In this document: one piece after another, positions 40,963-50,252 of the stretch
Numbering within the stretch: position 1 is the first letter of the stretch
How the letters are laid out: each line of letters opens with the position of its first letter
Source of the DNA: an uncultured Porphyromonadaceae bacterium
GTDB lineage: Bacteria > Bacteroidota > Bacteroidia > Bacteroidales > Muribaculaceae
Assembly (NCBI GenBank): GCA_937989585.1
Contig: CALKRW010000062.1
Coordinates: forward strand, 1 to 64,000
Length of the DNA: 64,000 nt
Direction of reading: 5' to 3'
The notes under the pieces: model-generated
Databases searched by the model: none
Told to the model about the DNA's origin: nothing
What the model saw: only the letters and a program-made list of their open reading frames with translations
Translations under genes and position numbers: made by a program

Positions 40963-42213
40963 TTATGCGAAATCGGAAACATCGACATTGTTGTCGAAAT
41001 CGGTGTTCGTGATGTCCTGCGCTATGTTGTCGTCTTCGAATTGTTGCTCAACAGCAAGTTGCTGTTCATATTCGGTTTTTACATCGTCGACGGTAAGTCC
41101 TTGTTCGCCGAAATTGGTGAAAACCTCATCCTCGGTAATCTGGTTGTCGTGGTTGAAGTCAGCCTGCAGCACGTCGTATACGTTGTCATCGTCAGAGTCG
41201 ATGATCATAGCCTGATTGCCGCTAATGTCAAATACGGCTGCCTCATGGGTGTTGCCCGAGGAATCCTCGACCTGGCCAAGACCTAGAATGCGCACCTCAT
41301 TTTCGCTGACAGGCTCAGGATCAACATAGACAACATCGTCTCCGGCCACACCATGATTGACTTCGGCGTCGACACTTGTCGGCTTGGCAGAAGCATATTG
41401 TTCGGAAGAATCGGAATGGTGGGAGTTGGAGTCATGTTCAATATTTAGCGCTGCCAACTGAAAATCGTGCTGTTCTTCGTGTGACATTGCATTCCACTCG
41501 TTCTCGTAATAAGTACCATACACCTGACCATGCCATGTAAAACATCCACCGGGGCCGACTTGCGCACGGGCTGCGGCAAAAGCCTCTGAGAATGACATCG
41601 AGTCGCTGACATTTGCTTCAGGGATGGACAATTCCTCAAGAATTACGTCATCGACTTCGGTAACCTGGTTCTCGACATCGGTCTGGGCATTTTCATGCAT
41701 CTGGCGCCCTGCATCCTGTATTACGGCGTTAGGCTCGCGTTCGGCAGCTTCTGCAGGATTCGGTCCGGAAACAACATACTGGCCTTCGGCACCGGTAGTG
41801 AGATTGATTTCCACGTTGATGGTATTGGCTGTTGAACTGGGGTCGATGCTGTCGGTTACATCTGTGGGGGAATCTGTGCCGCCCTCGGGTGACACCTCAG
41901 TTGCAGTTTCGTTCTCGTTTGCTGCATCCTTGTTTATCTCCCCGTCATCCTTTAGTTCTATATTGTCATCCTTATGTGAGGGAGTTGCGTTCACACCGAC
42001 TGTCGCACCCGCTGCGGCGCCGACTGCGAGTCCGATACCGGCAGAAGCCATATCTGAAGTTGTGATTTTTCTCTTTGAGGGTGCTTTAGCCGATTTGTCT
42101 GCTGGAGGTACGGGCGAAGTTTTCTCGTTGAGAACATTAGAGTTGTCAGAAGAAAGGATGGAGGTCTCATCATCGCTCATCAGACGGGTGGAGTCGTTGT
42201 TGTCGGGATTCAT
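40963..42213 (-). CDS. EF-hand, glycine-zipper protein of unknown function
   Basis: A 416-residue very acidic protein. Visible: threonine motifs DSTRLM (T9) and DETSIL (T17) at the disordered N-terminus; a Gly/Ala-rich segment (about 54-74, ASAGIGLAVGAAAGATVGV) like a glycine zipper or membrane insertion; a long low-complexity acidic region; a small conserved-looking block GGCFTWHGQVYGTYYENEWNAMS (about 222-243, quoted in part: FTWHGQVYGTYY); and a perfect EF-hand loop at 352-363 (D1, N3, D5, Q7, T9, E12), preceded by a weaker acidic loop at 339-350. First gene of the kinase/phosphatase/FHA operon; probably a phosphorylated, calcium-responsive target. Function unknown. Confidence 0.7.
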   Translation of the reverse strand: MNPDNNDSTRLMSDDETSILSSDNSNVLNEKTSPVPPADKSAKAPSKRKITTSDMASAGIGLAVGAAAGATVGVNATPSHKDDNIELKDDGEINKDAANENETATEVSPEGGTDSPTDVTDSIDPSSTANTINVEINLTTGAEGQYVVSGPNPAEAAEREPNAVIQDAGRQMHENAQTDVENQVTEVDDVILEELSIPEANVSDSMSFSEAFAAARAQVGPGGCFTWHGQVYGTYYENEWNAMSHEEQHDFQLAALNIEHDSNSHHSDSSEQYASAKPTSVDAEVNHGVAGDDVVYVDPEPVSENEVRILGLGQVEDSSGNTHEAAVFDISGNQAMIIDSDDDNVYDVLQADFNHDNQITEDEVFTNFGEQGLTVDDVKTEYEQQLAVEQQFEDDNIAQDITNTDFDNNVDVSDFA

Positions 42214-42274
42214 AGCAATATTTTTTTTGATTGATTATTAACTTTGTGATGTTTCCGAGTCATGGAATACGCCG

Positions 42275-42307
42275 CAAAGTTAAGGCGCCCGTCGCCGTAA
42301 ATGCAAA
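42275..42307 (-). promoter_or_regulatory. promoter of the kinase/phosphatase/FHA operon
   Basis: Minus-strand TTTG (42307-42304), 21-base spacer, TAACTTTG (42282-42275), giving a leader of about 55 bases to the ATG at 42213. Spacing is one or two bases above the norm. Confidence 0.55.
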
Positions 42308-42432
42308 CCAAGTTATATATAATGGACAAAACTACGGGTTTGCTTGATAAAATTTACACACATGCGATTTACACAGTATTCAGACTGATGACGGCTGAAC
42401 GGGGAGGCATGGTCTTCGCTTATTTACTGTAG

Positions 42433-42469
42433 AACCCCACGTTTCATGTGTAAATGAAAGCGTGGGGTT
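42433..42469. terminator. hairpin after korB
   Basis: AACCCCACG pairs with CGTGGGGTT; additional pairing TTTCAT with ATGAAA inside. A T-run is present only for plus-strand reading, yet on the minus strand it lies 26 bases after the korB stop codon, so it probably ends that operon. Confidence 0.6.
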
Positions 42470-42494
42470 TTTAGTCAGTATTTTGCCAGAGTGT

Positions 42495-43514
42495 TTATTT
42501 GACTTCCCAGGTCTCACCGGCGAGAATCATGTCACGGAGCGAATTGAAGCCTTTGCGCGCGCGCACTTCGGCCACCTGTTCGCTTACGCCGTCATTGTAA
42601 GTCGGTGATGAGACATCACGGATGACACCGACTGCCAGAGGCAGAGTGTCTCCATCCATCATTGCGAGTTGCTGGTGGAGGAAGTTGGTAGGAGTGTGGG
42701 CGTCGTGTACCAGGACGTCATCAATCGTATATCCGTCCTGACCGATAGTGACTGCCTTGAGCAGGAACCCGTCCTGAACGAGACCCTTGTCGTTGTTGGC
42801 GCCGAAAATCATCTTTTCGCCGTGGCGAAGATGTATCGTCTTGTCTGCACGGACACTGCGGTCGGTGATTGGATTGTGTATGCCATTGTTGAATATGACG
42901 CAGTTCTGGAGAATCTCTACCACAGAGGTGCCTTTGTGTCTTGCGGCGGCAGTAAGAACCTCTACCGAGGTCTGCAGTTCAACGTCAATTGAGCGTGCGA
43001 AGAAATTTCCGCGTGCGCCGAAAACAAGTTCTGCAGGTATGAACGGGTCTTCAGTAGTGCCGTAAGGCGATGACTTCGAGACGAAGCCGCGTGCCGATGT
43101 GGGAGAGTACTGGCCCTTGGTAAGGCCGTATATCTTGTTGTTGAACAAGCATATGTTAATGTCTATGTTTCGGCGTACGGCGTGAATGAAGTGATTGCCG
43201 CCGATGGCAAGACCGTCGCCGTCACCCGAAATCTGCCAAACGGTCATCTCAGGATTGGCGACCTTGAAACCTGTTGCGATTGCGGCCGCACGTCCGTGGA
43301 TGGTATGGAAGCCGTAGGTGTTCATGTAATAGGGCAGGCGTGACGAGCAGCCGATACCGGATATCACGGCAGTCTTGTGGGGCGCGACGCCAAGGTTGGC
43401 CATGGCCTTGTGCAGGGTATTGAGGATGGCATGGTCGCCGCAGCCGGGGCACCAGCGTACGTTCTGGTCGCTTTTGAAGTCAGCGGCTGTGTATGTTGTA
43501 TTTTCTGTGGACAT
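42495..43514 (-). CDS. korB: 2-oxoacid:ferredoxin oxidoreductase, beta subunit
   Basis: A 339-residue thiamine-diphosphate subunit. WCPGCGDHAI (22-31) near the N-terminus holds two Cys, and ISGDGDGLAIGGNHFIHA with the later NNKIYGLTKGQ is the ThDP/Mg motif (GDG...NN). With the alpha subunit it oxidises 2-oxoglutarate (or a related 2-oxoacid) to the acyl-CoA, CO2 and reduced ferredoxin. Eight bases separate it from korA upstream. Specificity for 2-oxoglutarate rather than pyruvate rests on the two-subunit fusion layout and is likely but not certain. Confidence 0.9.
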   Translation of the reverse strand: MSTENTTYTAADFKSDQNVRWCPGCGDHAILNTLHKAMANLGVAPHKTAVISGIGCSSRLPYYMNTYGFHTIHGRAAAIATGFKVANPEMTVWQISGDGDGLAIGGNHFIHAVRRNIDINICLFNNKIYGLTKGQYSPTSARGFVSKSSPYGTTEDPFIPAELVFGARGNFFARSIDVELQTSVEVLTAAARHKGTSVVEILQNCVIFNNGIHNPITDRSVRADKTIHLRHGEKMIFGANNDKGLVQDGFLLKAVTIGQDGYTIDDVLVHDAHTPTNFLHQQLAMMDGDTLPLAVGVIRDVSSPTYNDGVSEQVAEVRARKGFNSLRDMILAGETWEVK

Positions 43515-43522
43515 GGCTTTGA

Positions 43523-45373
43523 TTATTTTTCGGTAAGTGAGATGACGTTATCTACGATTTCGCTAACAAGGAAAGGCTGGCCCTGAATCTTGTTGATGCG
43601 CTCGATCTGTACGCCGGGGAACTTGGCCTGCAGGAAGTCTGCGAACATGCCTGTGTTGAGTTCGGCTACAATCACGCGTTTGTATTTTTTCAGTACCTCT
43701 TCAGTGTTTCTGGGCAGAGGGTTAATATAGCGGAAGTGCGCGAATGCGACATCGTGTCCAGTCTTGCATAGTTCTTCTGCGGCCGTACGGATATGGCCGT
43801 ATGTGCCACCCCAGCCTATGAGCAGGGTGTCGGCATCAGTATTGCAGAGAACCTCAAGTTCAGGTATGTCGTTTGCAATTCTTGCGACTTTCTCGCGGCG
43901 TAACTGAACCATTTTCTCATGGTTGGCAGGGTCGGTTGATATTGCGCTGGTCTCAGCGTCCTTCTCAAGGCCGCCGAGACGGTGTTGCAGACCTTCCTCA
44001 CCTGGCATAGCCCAGTAACGCACCAGGGTCTCGGAATTACGTACATAAGGTTTCCATCCGGATTCACGGAGGTTGGCGGGAACGAAGTTGGGATGTATTT
44101 CGGGATACTCGTCTGCGTCTGGAACTCGCCATGCTGAAGAACCGTTGCCGATGAAAGCGTCGCTCAGCAGTATTACCGGAGTCATATGTTCGATTGCGAT
44201 ACGGCATGCCTCGAAAGCCATGGTGAAGCAGTCTGTGGGCGAAGCGGGCGCTACCACTGCAAGTGGACTTTCGCCGTTGCGGCCGTAAAGAGCCTGCATC
44301 AGGTCGGTCTGCTCTGTTTTGGTCGGAAGGCCTGTCGAGGGACCACCACGCTGAACATCGATTACAACAAGGGGGAGTTCGGCGATGACTGCAAGGCCTA
44401 TGCCTTCGCTCTTTAGTGCGAGGCCTGGTCCCGAGGTCGATGTCACGGCAAGGTTGCCGGCGAACGAAGCGCCGATAGCCGAACATACTCCGGCGATTTC
44501 ATCTTCCATCTGGCATGCCTTAACGCCCAGGTCCTTGCGTTTGGCAAGTTCATGCAGGATGTCTGTCGCAGGGGTGATGGGATAGGATCCGAGGAAGAGG
44601 GGCCGTCCCGATTTCTCCGAAGCCATGATCAGTCCCCATGCGGTTGCCGTGTTGCCGTTGATGTCGGTATAGATGCCCGGACGGGGATCTTCGGTCTCGA
44701 CGCGGTAAGTCGGCATCGAGGCGTGTATGTTGTGCGCGTAGTCGTAGCCTGCGTCTATGACCTTGGCATTGGCGGCGGCTACAGCAGGTTTTTTTGCGAA
44801 TTTCTTGTTCAGTTGATGTTTGGCTGCATTGATGTCGCGGTCGAAGAGCCAGCACACGACGCCGAGGGCAAAGATGTTGCGGCACTTCATGACGCTCTTG
44901 TTGTCCATTCCTTCACCTTCAAGAGCGGATTTTGTCATTGAGGTCACTGGAACCGTCATCACGCGATCTTCATTGATTCCCAGTTCGGCAAAAGGATTGT
45001 CGGTGGTGAAAAGCGCTTTCTTTAGGTCGGGCTCTTTGAATGAATCGATGTCAACTACGATGATGCCGCCATCCTTGAGAAACTTTACGTTCTGTTTCAG
45101 TGCGGCGGGATTCATGGCAACAAGGACATCGCATTTGTCACCGGGGGTATGGACGCCTTTGCCGACGCTCACCTGGAAGCCTGATACACCGGAAAGCGAA
45201 CCCTGCGGGGCGCGGATTTCCGCCGGATAGTCAGGGAACGTCGACACCTGATTGCCGACACCGGCCGAAACGTTGGTGAATATGTTGCCGGCCAACTGCA
45301 TGCCGTCGCCGGAGTCGCCCGAGAAGCGGACAACTACCTTGTCAAGAGTTTTGACGTTGGTTTTCTCTAACAT
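43523..45373 (-). CDS. korA: 2-oxoacid:ferredoxin oxidoreductase, alpha (gamma-alpha fusion) subunit
   Basis: A 616-residue subunit fusing the gamma domain (N-terminal: VVRFSGDSGDGMQLAGN, about 1-190) to the alpha domain (from about 200: PITPATDILHELAKR; GDEIAG-type loop MEDEIAGVCSAIGAS; TSTSGPGLALKSEGIGLA; DVQRGGPSTGLPTKTEQ). The start at 45373 (MLEKTNVKTLDKV) is chosen over the longer frame from 45421. Partner of korB. A separate delta/ferredoxin subunit gene is not adjacent. Confidence 0.9.
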   Translation of the reverse strand: MLEKTNVKTLDKVVVRFSGDSGDGMQLAGNIFTNVSAGVGNQVSTFPDYPAEIRAPQGSLSGVSGFQVSVGKGVHTPGDKCDVLVAMNPAALKQNVKFLKDGGIIVVDIDSFKEPDLKKALFTTDNPFAELGINEDRVMTVPVTSMTKSALEGEGMDNKSVMKCRNIFALGVVCWLFDRDINAAKHQLNKKFAKKPAVAAANAKVIDAGYDYAHNIHASMPTYRVETEDPRPGIYTDINGNTATAWGLIMASEKSGRPLFLGSYPITPATDILHELAKRKDLGVKACQMEDEIAGVCSAIGASFAGNLAVTSTSGPGLALKSEGIGLAVIAELPLVVIDVQRGGPSTGLPTKTEQTDLMQALYGRNGESPLAVVAPASPTDCFTMAFEACRIAIEHMTPVILLSDAFIGNGSSAWRVPDADEYPEIHPNFVPANLRESGWKPYVRNSETLVRYWAMPGEEGLQHRLGGLEKDAETSAISTDPANHEKMVQLRREKVARIANDIPELEVLCNTDADTLLIGWGGTYGHIRTAAEELCKTGHDVAFAHFRYINPLPRNTEEVLKKYKRVIVAELNTGMFADFLQAKFPGVQIERINKIQGQPFLVSEIVDNVISLTEK

Positions 45374-45584
45374 TTTGAAAAATATATGGTTAGATGATTG
45401 GTAATTAATTTCGAGATTCAAGGTTGCGGGCTACGGGCCCTATTTGTCCCGCAAAGTTAACAAAATTTTGGTTCTTACTGCAATAATTATTAAGAAAAAC
45501 CCTTGTTTTCTTCTGAACTTGTTTGGAAAATATTGTTCGCACTTTCGGAATATGTTCTGAAGGTGTCATTTAGGTTGAATTTGT

Positions 45585-46937
45585 TTACGCTGCGCCCTGA
45601 GATTCGGGCGTTTGTCCGGGAACCGCGGGTGTAATGTTGAGGCGGCGGCTGAAGATGCGGGCGTTGCCCGGTACCGGGGAACTTATGCTTACCATGCCTT
45701 CACCGATTGATATGCTCGACTCTGGCGTGAGGATAAAATCCCGTGGCAGGGGAAGGATTGCCCGTACACGTCCGTTCTGGTCACATATCTGGATGCCGGC
45801 ATTGCTCAACACCCACAGGTTGCCTTTGGAATCAAAAGTCATAGAGGGAACCTCAAGTACACTATTATTATATGTGTGCAGCCAGTAGAAAGGCTGTTCT
45901 ATAATCACCTTCCCTTCATTGTCGAGAATTTCCTTCCACAGATAATTGGTTGCGGGACGCGCCACAGTACGGTGTCTCCCGTCCGGATATGTGGCACATG
46001 CGTATGCGGCATTCTTGGCCTTCGTTTTTCGTGGTGTTGTCGTGCTTTCCTCGGATTTCCAATTTGCCCCGGGCACTAGAATGTCGGCAAGCATATTGTT
46101 TTTCGATTCCGGCATCGCGATAGGAGTTGTTCCGTCACGGAACATCCAGCGCATCACATCTGGAAAAATCTGTGAGGTACGGCTAACCGAGTGCCCTCCG
46201 TTGGTCCAGTCCACGCAATGGTCATAGCCTGCGAACTCCAGCGCCGAGGCAAGCATGGCGTTTGCCTCGAACCAACTGCCGAAAAGCGGGTTCCACGAAT
46301 CCTGGAAACCGTCCTGAAGGAATATGCGCAGCGGCCGTGGTTCGCTTTTGCGTACCAGTACCTGAAGGCCTTCGCCTCCACGCATCGGCACGAAGGTGCC
46401 ACAACCGGTGTAAACCTTACCGAACAAGTCGGGCCGGTGCCATGCGGCAGTGAAAGCGCCGATGCCTCCGCTTGATAGACCGAATATCATTCTCCGCGCC
46501 GGTTCTGAAGAAAACTTTATGGCGCGTCCATCAGGCGTTTTCAGCGACTCGACCCGAGACAGAACCTCTGTTTCGAGGAATCGTGCAAAACGGTCATCCG
46601 TAGCATCGAATTCGTTGCTACGGTTATAACTGACCACTTTGCCATCCTCGCCATATATGACCCCGGGCTGGAGGAATACGCCTACGGTAGGGTCGATGAC
46701 ACCCTCGCCGATGAGATCGTCAATAACCTCAGGTGCGTTACATAGTATGCCGTCGAGTCCTACATAGAGGTTCGCGGGCGTCGCCCCGTCATATTGGTCC
46801 GGTATAGTCACCTGCAGGGTGTGGACTGTGCCGGGATATATATCTGAACCCCGGATGGTGTCATTTATCGTTATATGCCCTGCAAGCATCCATAAAGGAA
46901 AAAGTATCAGCGAGAGGTGTAGAAGAAGGCGTTTCAT
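45585..46937 (-). CDS. secreted esterase with C-terminal propeller-like extension
   Basis: A 450-residue exported protein: signal MKRLLLHLSLILFPLWMLAG (start set at 46937), then an alpha/beta-hydrolase of the feruloyl-esterase/enterochelin-esterase type with nucleophile Ser in GLSSGGIGAF, a likely acid in LQDGFQDSW and His in NGGHSVSR. After about residue 290 the chain continues with a different domain (YACATYPDGRHRTVA, FDSKGNLWVLSNAGIQICDQNGRVRAI) resembling part of a beta-propeller of the SMP-30/NHL type. Single gene. Expected to cleave acyl esters from plant polysaccharides or sugar conjugates; substrate uncertain. Confidence 0.75.
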   Translation of the reverse strand: MKRLLLHLSLILFPLWMLAGHITINDTIRGSDIYPGTVHTLQVTIPDQYDGATPANLYVGLDGILCNAPEVIDDLIGEGVIDPTVGVFLQPGVIYGEDGKVVSYNRSNEFDATDDRFARFLETEVLSRVESLKTPDGRAIKFSSEPARRMIFGLSSGGIGAFTAAWHRPDLFGKVYTGCGTFVPMRGGEGLQVLVRKSEPRPLRIFLQDGFQDSWNPLFGSWFEANAMLASALEFAGYDHCVDWTNGGHSVSRTSQIFPDVMRWMFRDGTTPIAMPESKNNMLADILVPGANWKSEESTTTPRKTKAKNAAYACATYPDGRHRTVARPATNYLWKEILDNEGKVIIEQPFYWLHTYNNSVLEVPSMTFDSKGNLWVLSNAGIQICDQNGRVRAILPLPRDFILTPESSISIGEGMVSISSPVPGNARIFSRRLNITPAVPGQTPESQGAA

Positions 46938-47058
46938 GGATAGAAATTTTAAGTTTTGTCGACTGAAGAAATTCTGTCGCTCTAATATTACAAACTGTGT
47001 CCGGCGCAAAGATAATAAAAATATTCTTTGAAATCATATAATAAAAAGGCTCTCCGGC

Positions 47059-47075
47059 GCGTTAATACATAACGC
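47059..47075. promoter_or_regulatory. inverted repeat upstream of the exopolysaccharide locus
   Basis: GCGTTA - ATACA - TAACGC, a perfect 6-bp dyad with a 5-base spacer, 38 bases before the start of the first gene. It shares the CGTTA core with the palindrome at 47095-47114. No TTTG/TAnnTTTG promoter was found in the 175-base gap. Confidence 0.45.
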
Positions 47076-47094
47076 TTAATAAACCATAATAAAG

Positions 47095-47114
47095 ATAATT
47101 TAACGTTAAATTAT
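47095..47114. promoter_or_regulatory. 20-bp perfect palindrome overlapping the first start codon
   Basis: ATAATTTAAC and its exact complement GTTAAATTAT meet without spacer; the last two bases are A and T of the ATG of the Wza-like gene (47113-47115). It can be a dimeric operator or an RNA hairpin that hides the start codon. Confidence 0.6.
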
Positions 47115-47916
47115 GAAAATCAAATATATAGGTCTCGCATTTCTTGCGGCGGCCGCATTGTGCTCCTGTTCGACCAAGCGTACTCCGTTGACCTATTTCA
47201 CAGATATAGACTCTGTCAGCGAGGTAAATTTTGTTACTGATTCTTATCTTCCCAGAATTGAGCCGGATGATGAACTCTTCATACTCGTATCCTCGGAATA
47301 CCCCGAGGCTACAGCCGCATATAATCTCCCTCTGTCGAATCCGGCAAAGAATAACGGTCTGCTGGCGGCGACGACACCTCAGCAACTCACATACCGGGTT
47401 GATTCAAAGGGCGACATAACAATGCCGATTATCGGCGTGTTGCATGTCGGTGGCCTTACTACCGAGCAGATTGCCAAGATTATCGAGAATAAGATTTCCG
47501 CCGATGTCGTAAATCCCACCGTTGTGGTAAAACTTGTTAATTTCAAAGTCAATGTGGCAGGCGAGGTCAAGGAACCGGGTTCGATACCCGTGTCTACCGA
47601 GCGCTTCTCGATTCTTGATGCCCTGACTGCTGTCGGTGACCTCACGGAATACGGCGAACGTTCGAATGTCCTCGTCATACGTGAGGAGGACGGCAAGCGG
47701 GTTGCCCACCGGCTTAACCTAAACTCCGCCGACATCCTTACATCTCCCTACTTCTATCTTAAGCAGAATGACTACGTCTACGTTCAGCCTAACGAAATCC
47801 GTAGCGACAACTCGAAATACAACCAGAACAACGCATACAAGGTGACTGTAATTTCCACTGTCGTAAGTGCCGCGTCTGTAATCGCATCTCTGGTAATCGC
47901 CCTCACAGTTAAATAA
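47113..47916 (+). CDS. polysaccharide export lipoprotein (Wza-like)
   Basis: A 267-residue outer-membrane exporter subunit. Signal with lipobox LCSC (Cys18), then a polysaccharide biosynthesis/export domain (about 50-150: RIEPDDELFILVSSE, YRVDSKGDITMPIIGVLHVGGLT) and a SLBB-type domain (about 150-230: VKLVNFKVNVAGEVKEPGSIPV, FSILDALTAVGDLTEYGERSNV, NDYVYVQPNE). A C-terminal hydrophobic helix (about 245-266) matches the helix by which Wza crosses the outer membrane. First gene of the locus; 12 bases before the Wzc-like gene. Confidence 0.9.
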   Translation: MKIKYIGLAFLAAAALCSCSTKRTPLTYFTDIDSVSEVNFVTDSYLPRIEPDDELFILVSSEYPEATAAYNLPLSNPAKNNGLLAATTPQQLTYRVDSKGDITMPIIGVLHVGGLTTEQIAKIIENKISADVVNPTVVVKLVNFKVNVAGEVKEPGSIPVSTERFSILDALTAVGDLTEYGERSNVLVIREEDGKRVAHRLNLNSADILTSPYFYLKQNDYVYVQPNEIRSDNSKYNQNNAYKVTVISTVVSAASVIASLVIALTVK

Positions 47917-47928
47917 AGTATCTAAACC

Positions 47929-50241
47929 ATGGCATCACATCGTAAGAAAAGCGAGTTTATCGACATACGTTCCCTAATAGACCTATACAAGCAGAAATGG
48001 TACTGGTTTGCCATTTCTGCAGTTGTATGCTGTGCGGTGGCATTTATATTTGTCAAGGGCATGAAGCCCAAGTATCAGGTTCGTGCCAACGTCCTTATCT
48101 CTCAGGAGGACGGCGGCGGCATGTCAAGTTTCGGCGGCCTGGGCGATCTCTTCGGCTCGAGCGGCTATGTCGAGGACGAGATTTTCGTCATCACTTCCCA
48201 CACCGTGCTTCGTAACGTTGTAAAGGAACTGAACCTTAACATTCATCATGAGGTCTGTGACGGTTTCATGTCCAAGGTTTTTGAGTACAAGAAATACCCT
48301 CTTCAGGTTTATCCGGCCCCGGGTATTGTTGACACCCTGAAGACAGCCGTGACATTTGACATCAAGGTCAACGCCGCAGGTCTTGCGGACGTCAAGGTCA
48401 AGGCCGACCGCCACACCATCGGCGAGGTTGAGCGTCAGAAACTTCCTGTCACCATTAAGACCGACTATGGCCGTTACATAATCGACCGCACGAAATTCTG
48501 CCCCAAGGGCAAGGATATAGAGTCGATAGTCACAGTCAACGGCTATGATGCCGCAGCGGAGGATCTCGCCAAGGACGTTACTTCCTCCATCGCATCAAAG
48601 AAATCCAACGTCATACAGTTGGGTATCGTTACTACCGATCCCGTTTACGGTTCGGATGTCCTCAACGACATCATCCAGCAATACAACGACCGTGGCATCT
48701 ATCAGAAGAACCTCCAGTCGTCCAAGACCGCAAAATTCCTTGACGAGCGAATCGCTCTTATTTCCGGCGACCTGTCGCAGGCCGAGGAATCCATTCAGGG
48801 CTACAAGCAGAACGAGGGAATAGTCGACGTTCAGGCAGAAGCAAGTTACAACCTCGGCATGAAGAGCGAGGTGGAACGCCACCTTATCGCGGCCCTGACA
48901 GAGAATGAGATTATCCGCATGACCCGCGATTTCCTTAAGGACCCCTCTAAGGCATACGAACTGATTCCCGCCACAGATAACATCCCCGGCGCCGGCAGTT
49001 CCATAGGAACATACAATGCCCTGATTCTGCGTCGCCTCGAACTCTCCAACAACGCCAAGGGCAACAACCAGGCTCTCCGCTCGCTCAACGAGCAGATCGA
49101 CGCCATGCGCTCGTCAATACTGACCTCGCTTGACCGCTCGCTGAACAATTCGGACATACAGGTCCGCGACCTCCGCCTCCAGGTCGGCCGTGCCGAAGGC
49201 AAACTTGGCAATATTCCTTCCCAGGAGCGTGAGTTCCTCAACCTCAAGCGTCAGCAGGAAATCAAGCAGCAACTCTACCTCTTCCTCCTCCAGCGTCGTG
49301 AGGAGACCGCCATGCTTCTTGCCAACGCTATTCCCAAGGGTGAGATTATCGACGAGGCTTTCACTCTCGCCGACCCGGTAAGCATGGGCAAGAAGATGAT
49401 AATGCTTATAGTATTCTTCCTCAGCCTCTGCATTCCCCCCATTGTTCTCTACATCAAGAAAATCACCCGTTCCAAGTTTGAGAACCGCAACGATGTCGAG
49501 CAGGCGACCGACGTGCCTATTCTCGGCGAGATGTGTGTCGACCGTTCGGGCAACGTCCTTGCTGTCGGTTCGCACGACACTTCGTCGACTTCCGAACTGT
49601 TCCGTCTGCTCCGCTCGAACCTTCAGTTCGTGCTTAACGGCGCCGATGACAAGGTCGTCCTCATGACATCCACCAAGTCGGGCGAGGGTAAGTCCTTCAT
49701 ATCCATTAACCTTGCGGCCTCGCTCGCCCTCCTCGGCAAGCGTGTTCTCCTCGTCGGCATGGATATCCGCAACCCACAGTTGGGCAACTATCTCGGGCTT
49801 AAGGCTCCTTATGGCTTGACCAACTATCTTTCTGATTCGAACATCTCACTCGATTCTATCATTCAGCACGAGCCTCTCGTACCCAATCTTGACATCATCG
49901 ATGCCGGTCCTATTCCGCCGAACCCCGGTGAACTTCTCACATCCAGGAAGGTTGACGAAATGTTCGACGAACTTCGCAAGCGCTACGATTACATCATCGT
50001 GGATTCCGCGCCTGTCGGTATGGTCAGCGACACATTCAACATCGCCCGTGTATGCGATGCTACGATTTATGTCTGCCGGGCCAACTACAGCACCTTCGGA
50101 GACATCGACTATATCAACGAGTTGTTCGACGACAAGCGTCTGCCCAAGATGGCTCTCGTTGTCAACGGCACCTCGACACGCAAGGGCTATGGTTACGGCT
50201 ATGGCTATACCGGCGACAAGAAGAAACATAAGAACAAGTAA
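47929..50241 (+). CDS. polysaccharide co-polymerase tyrosine autokinase (Wzc-like)
   Basis: A 770-residue inner-membrane protein: transmembrane helix 1 (about 28-46), a long periplasmic Wzz/coiled-coil region to about 490, transmembrane helix 2 (about 490-512), then the cytoplasmic BY-kinase domain with Walker A SGEGKS (about 583), Walker A' VLLVGMDIRNP and Walker B YIIVDSAP, and a Tyr-rich tail (GYGYGYGY) for autophosphorylation. Controls chain length and export together with the Wza-like protein. The CpsB-type phosphatase at 31079 is the expected counterpart. Confidence 0.92.
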   Translation: MASHRKKSEFIDIRSLIDLYKQKWYWFAISAVVCCAVAFIFVKGMKPKYQVRANVLISQEDGGGMSSFGGLGDLFGSSGYVEDEIFVITSHTVLRNVVKELNLNIHHEVCDGFMSKVFEYKKYPLQVYPAPGIVDTLKTAVTFDIKVNAAGLADVKVKADRHTIGEVERQKLPVTIKTDYGRYIIDRTKFCPKGKDIESIVTVNGYDAAAEDLAKDVTSSIASKKSNVIQLGIVTTDPVYGSDVLNDIIQQYNDRGIYQKNLQSSKTAKFLDERIALISGDLSQAEESIQGYKQNEGIVDVQAEASYNLGMKSEVERHLIAALTENEIIRMTRDFLKDPSKAYELIPATDNIPGAGSSIGTYNALILRRLELSNNAKGNNQALRSLNEQIDAMRSSILTSLDRSLNNSDIQVRDLRLQVGRAEGKLGNIPSQEREFLNLKRQQEIKQQLYLFLLQRREETAMLLANAIPKGEIIDEAFTLADPVSMGKKMIMLIVFFLSLCIPPIVLYIKKITRSKFENRNDVEQATDVPILGEMCVDRSGNVLAVGSHDTSSTSELFRLLRSNLQFVLNGADDKVVLMTSTKSGEGKSFISINLAASLALLGKRVLLVGMDIRNPQLGNYLGLKAPYGLTNYLSDSNISLDSIIQHEPLVPNLDIIDAGPIPPNPGELLTSRKVDEMFDELRKRYDYIIVDSAPVGMVSDTFNIARVCDATIYVCRANYSTFGDIDYINELFDDKRLPKMALVVNGTSTRKGYGYGYGYTGDKKKHKNK

Positions 50242-50252
50242 GCGGTTGGACA

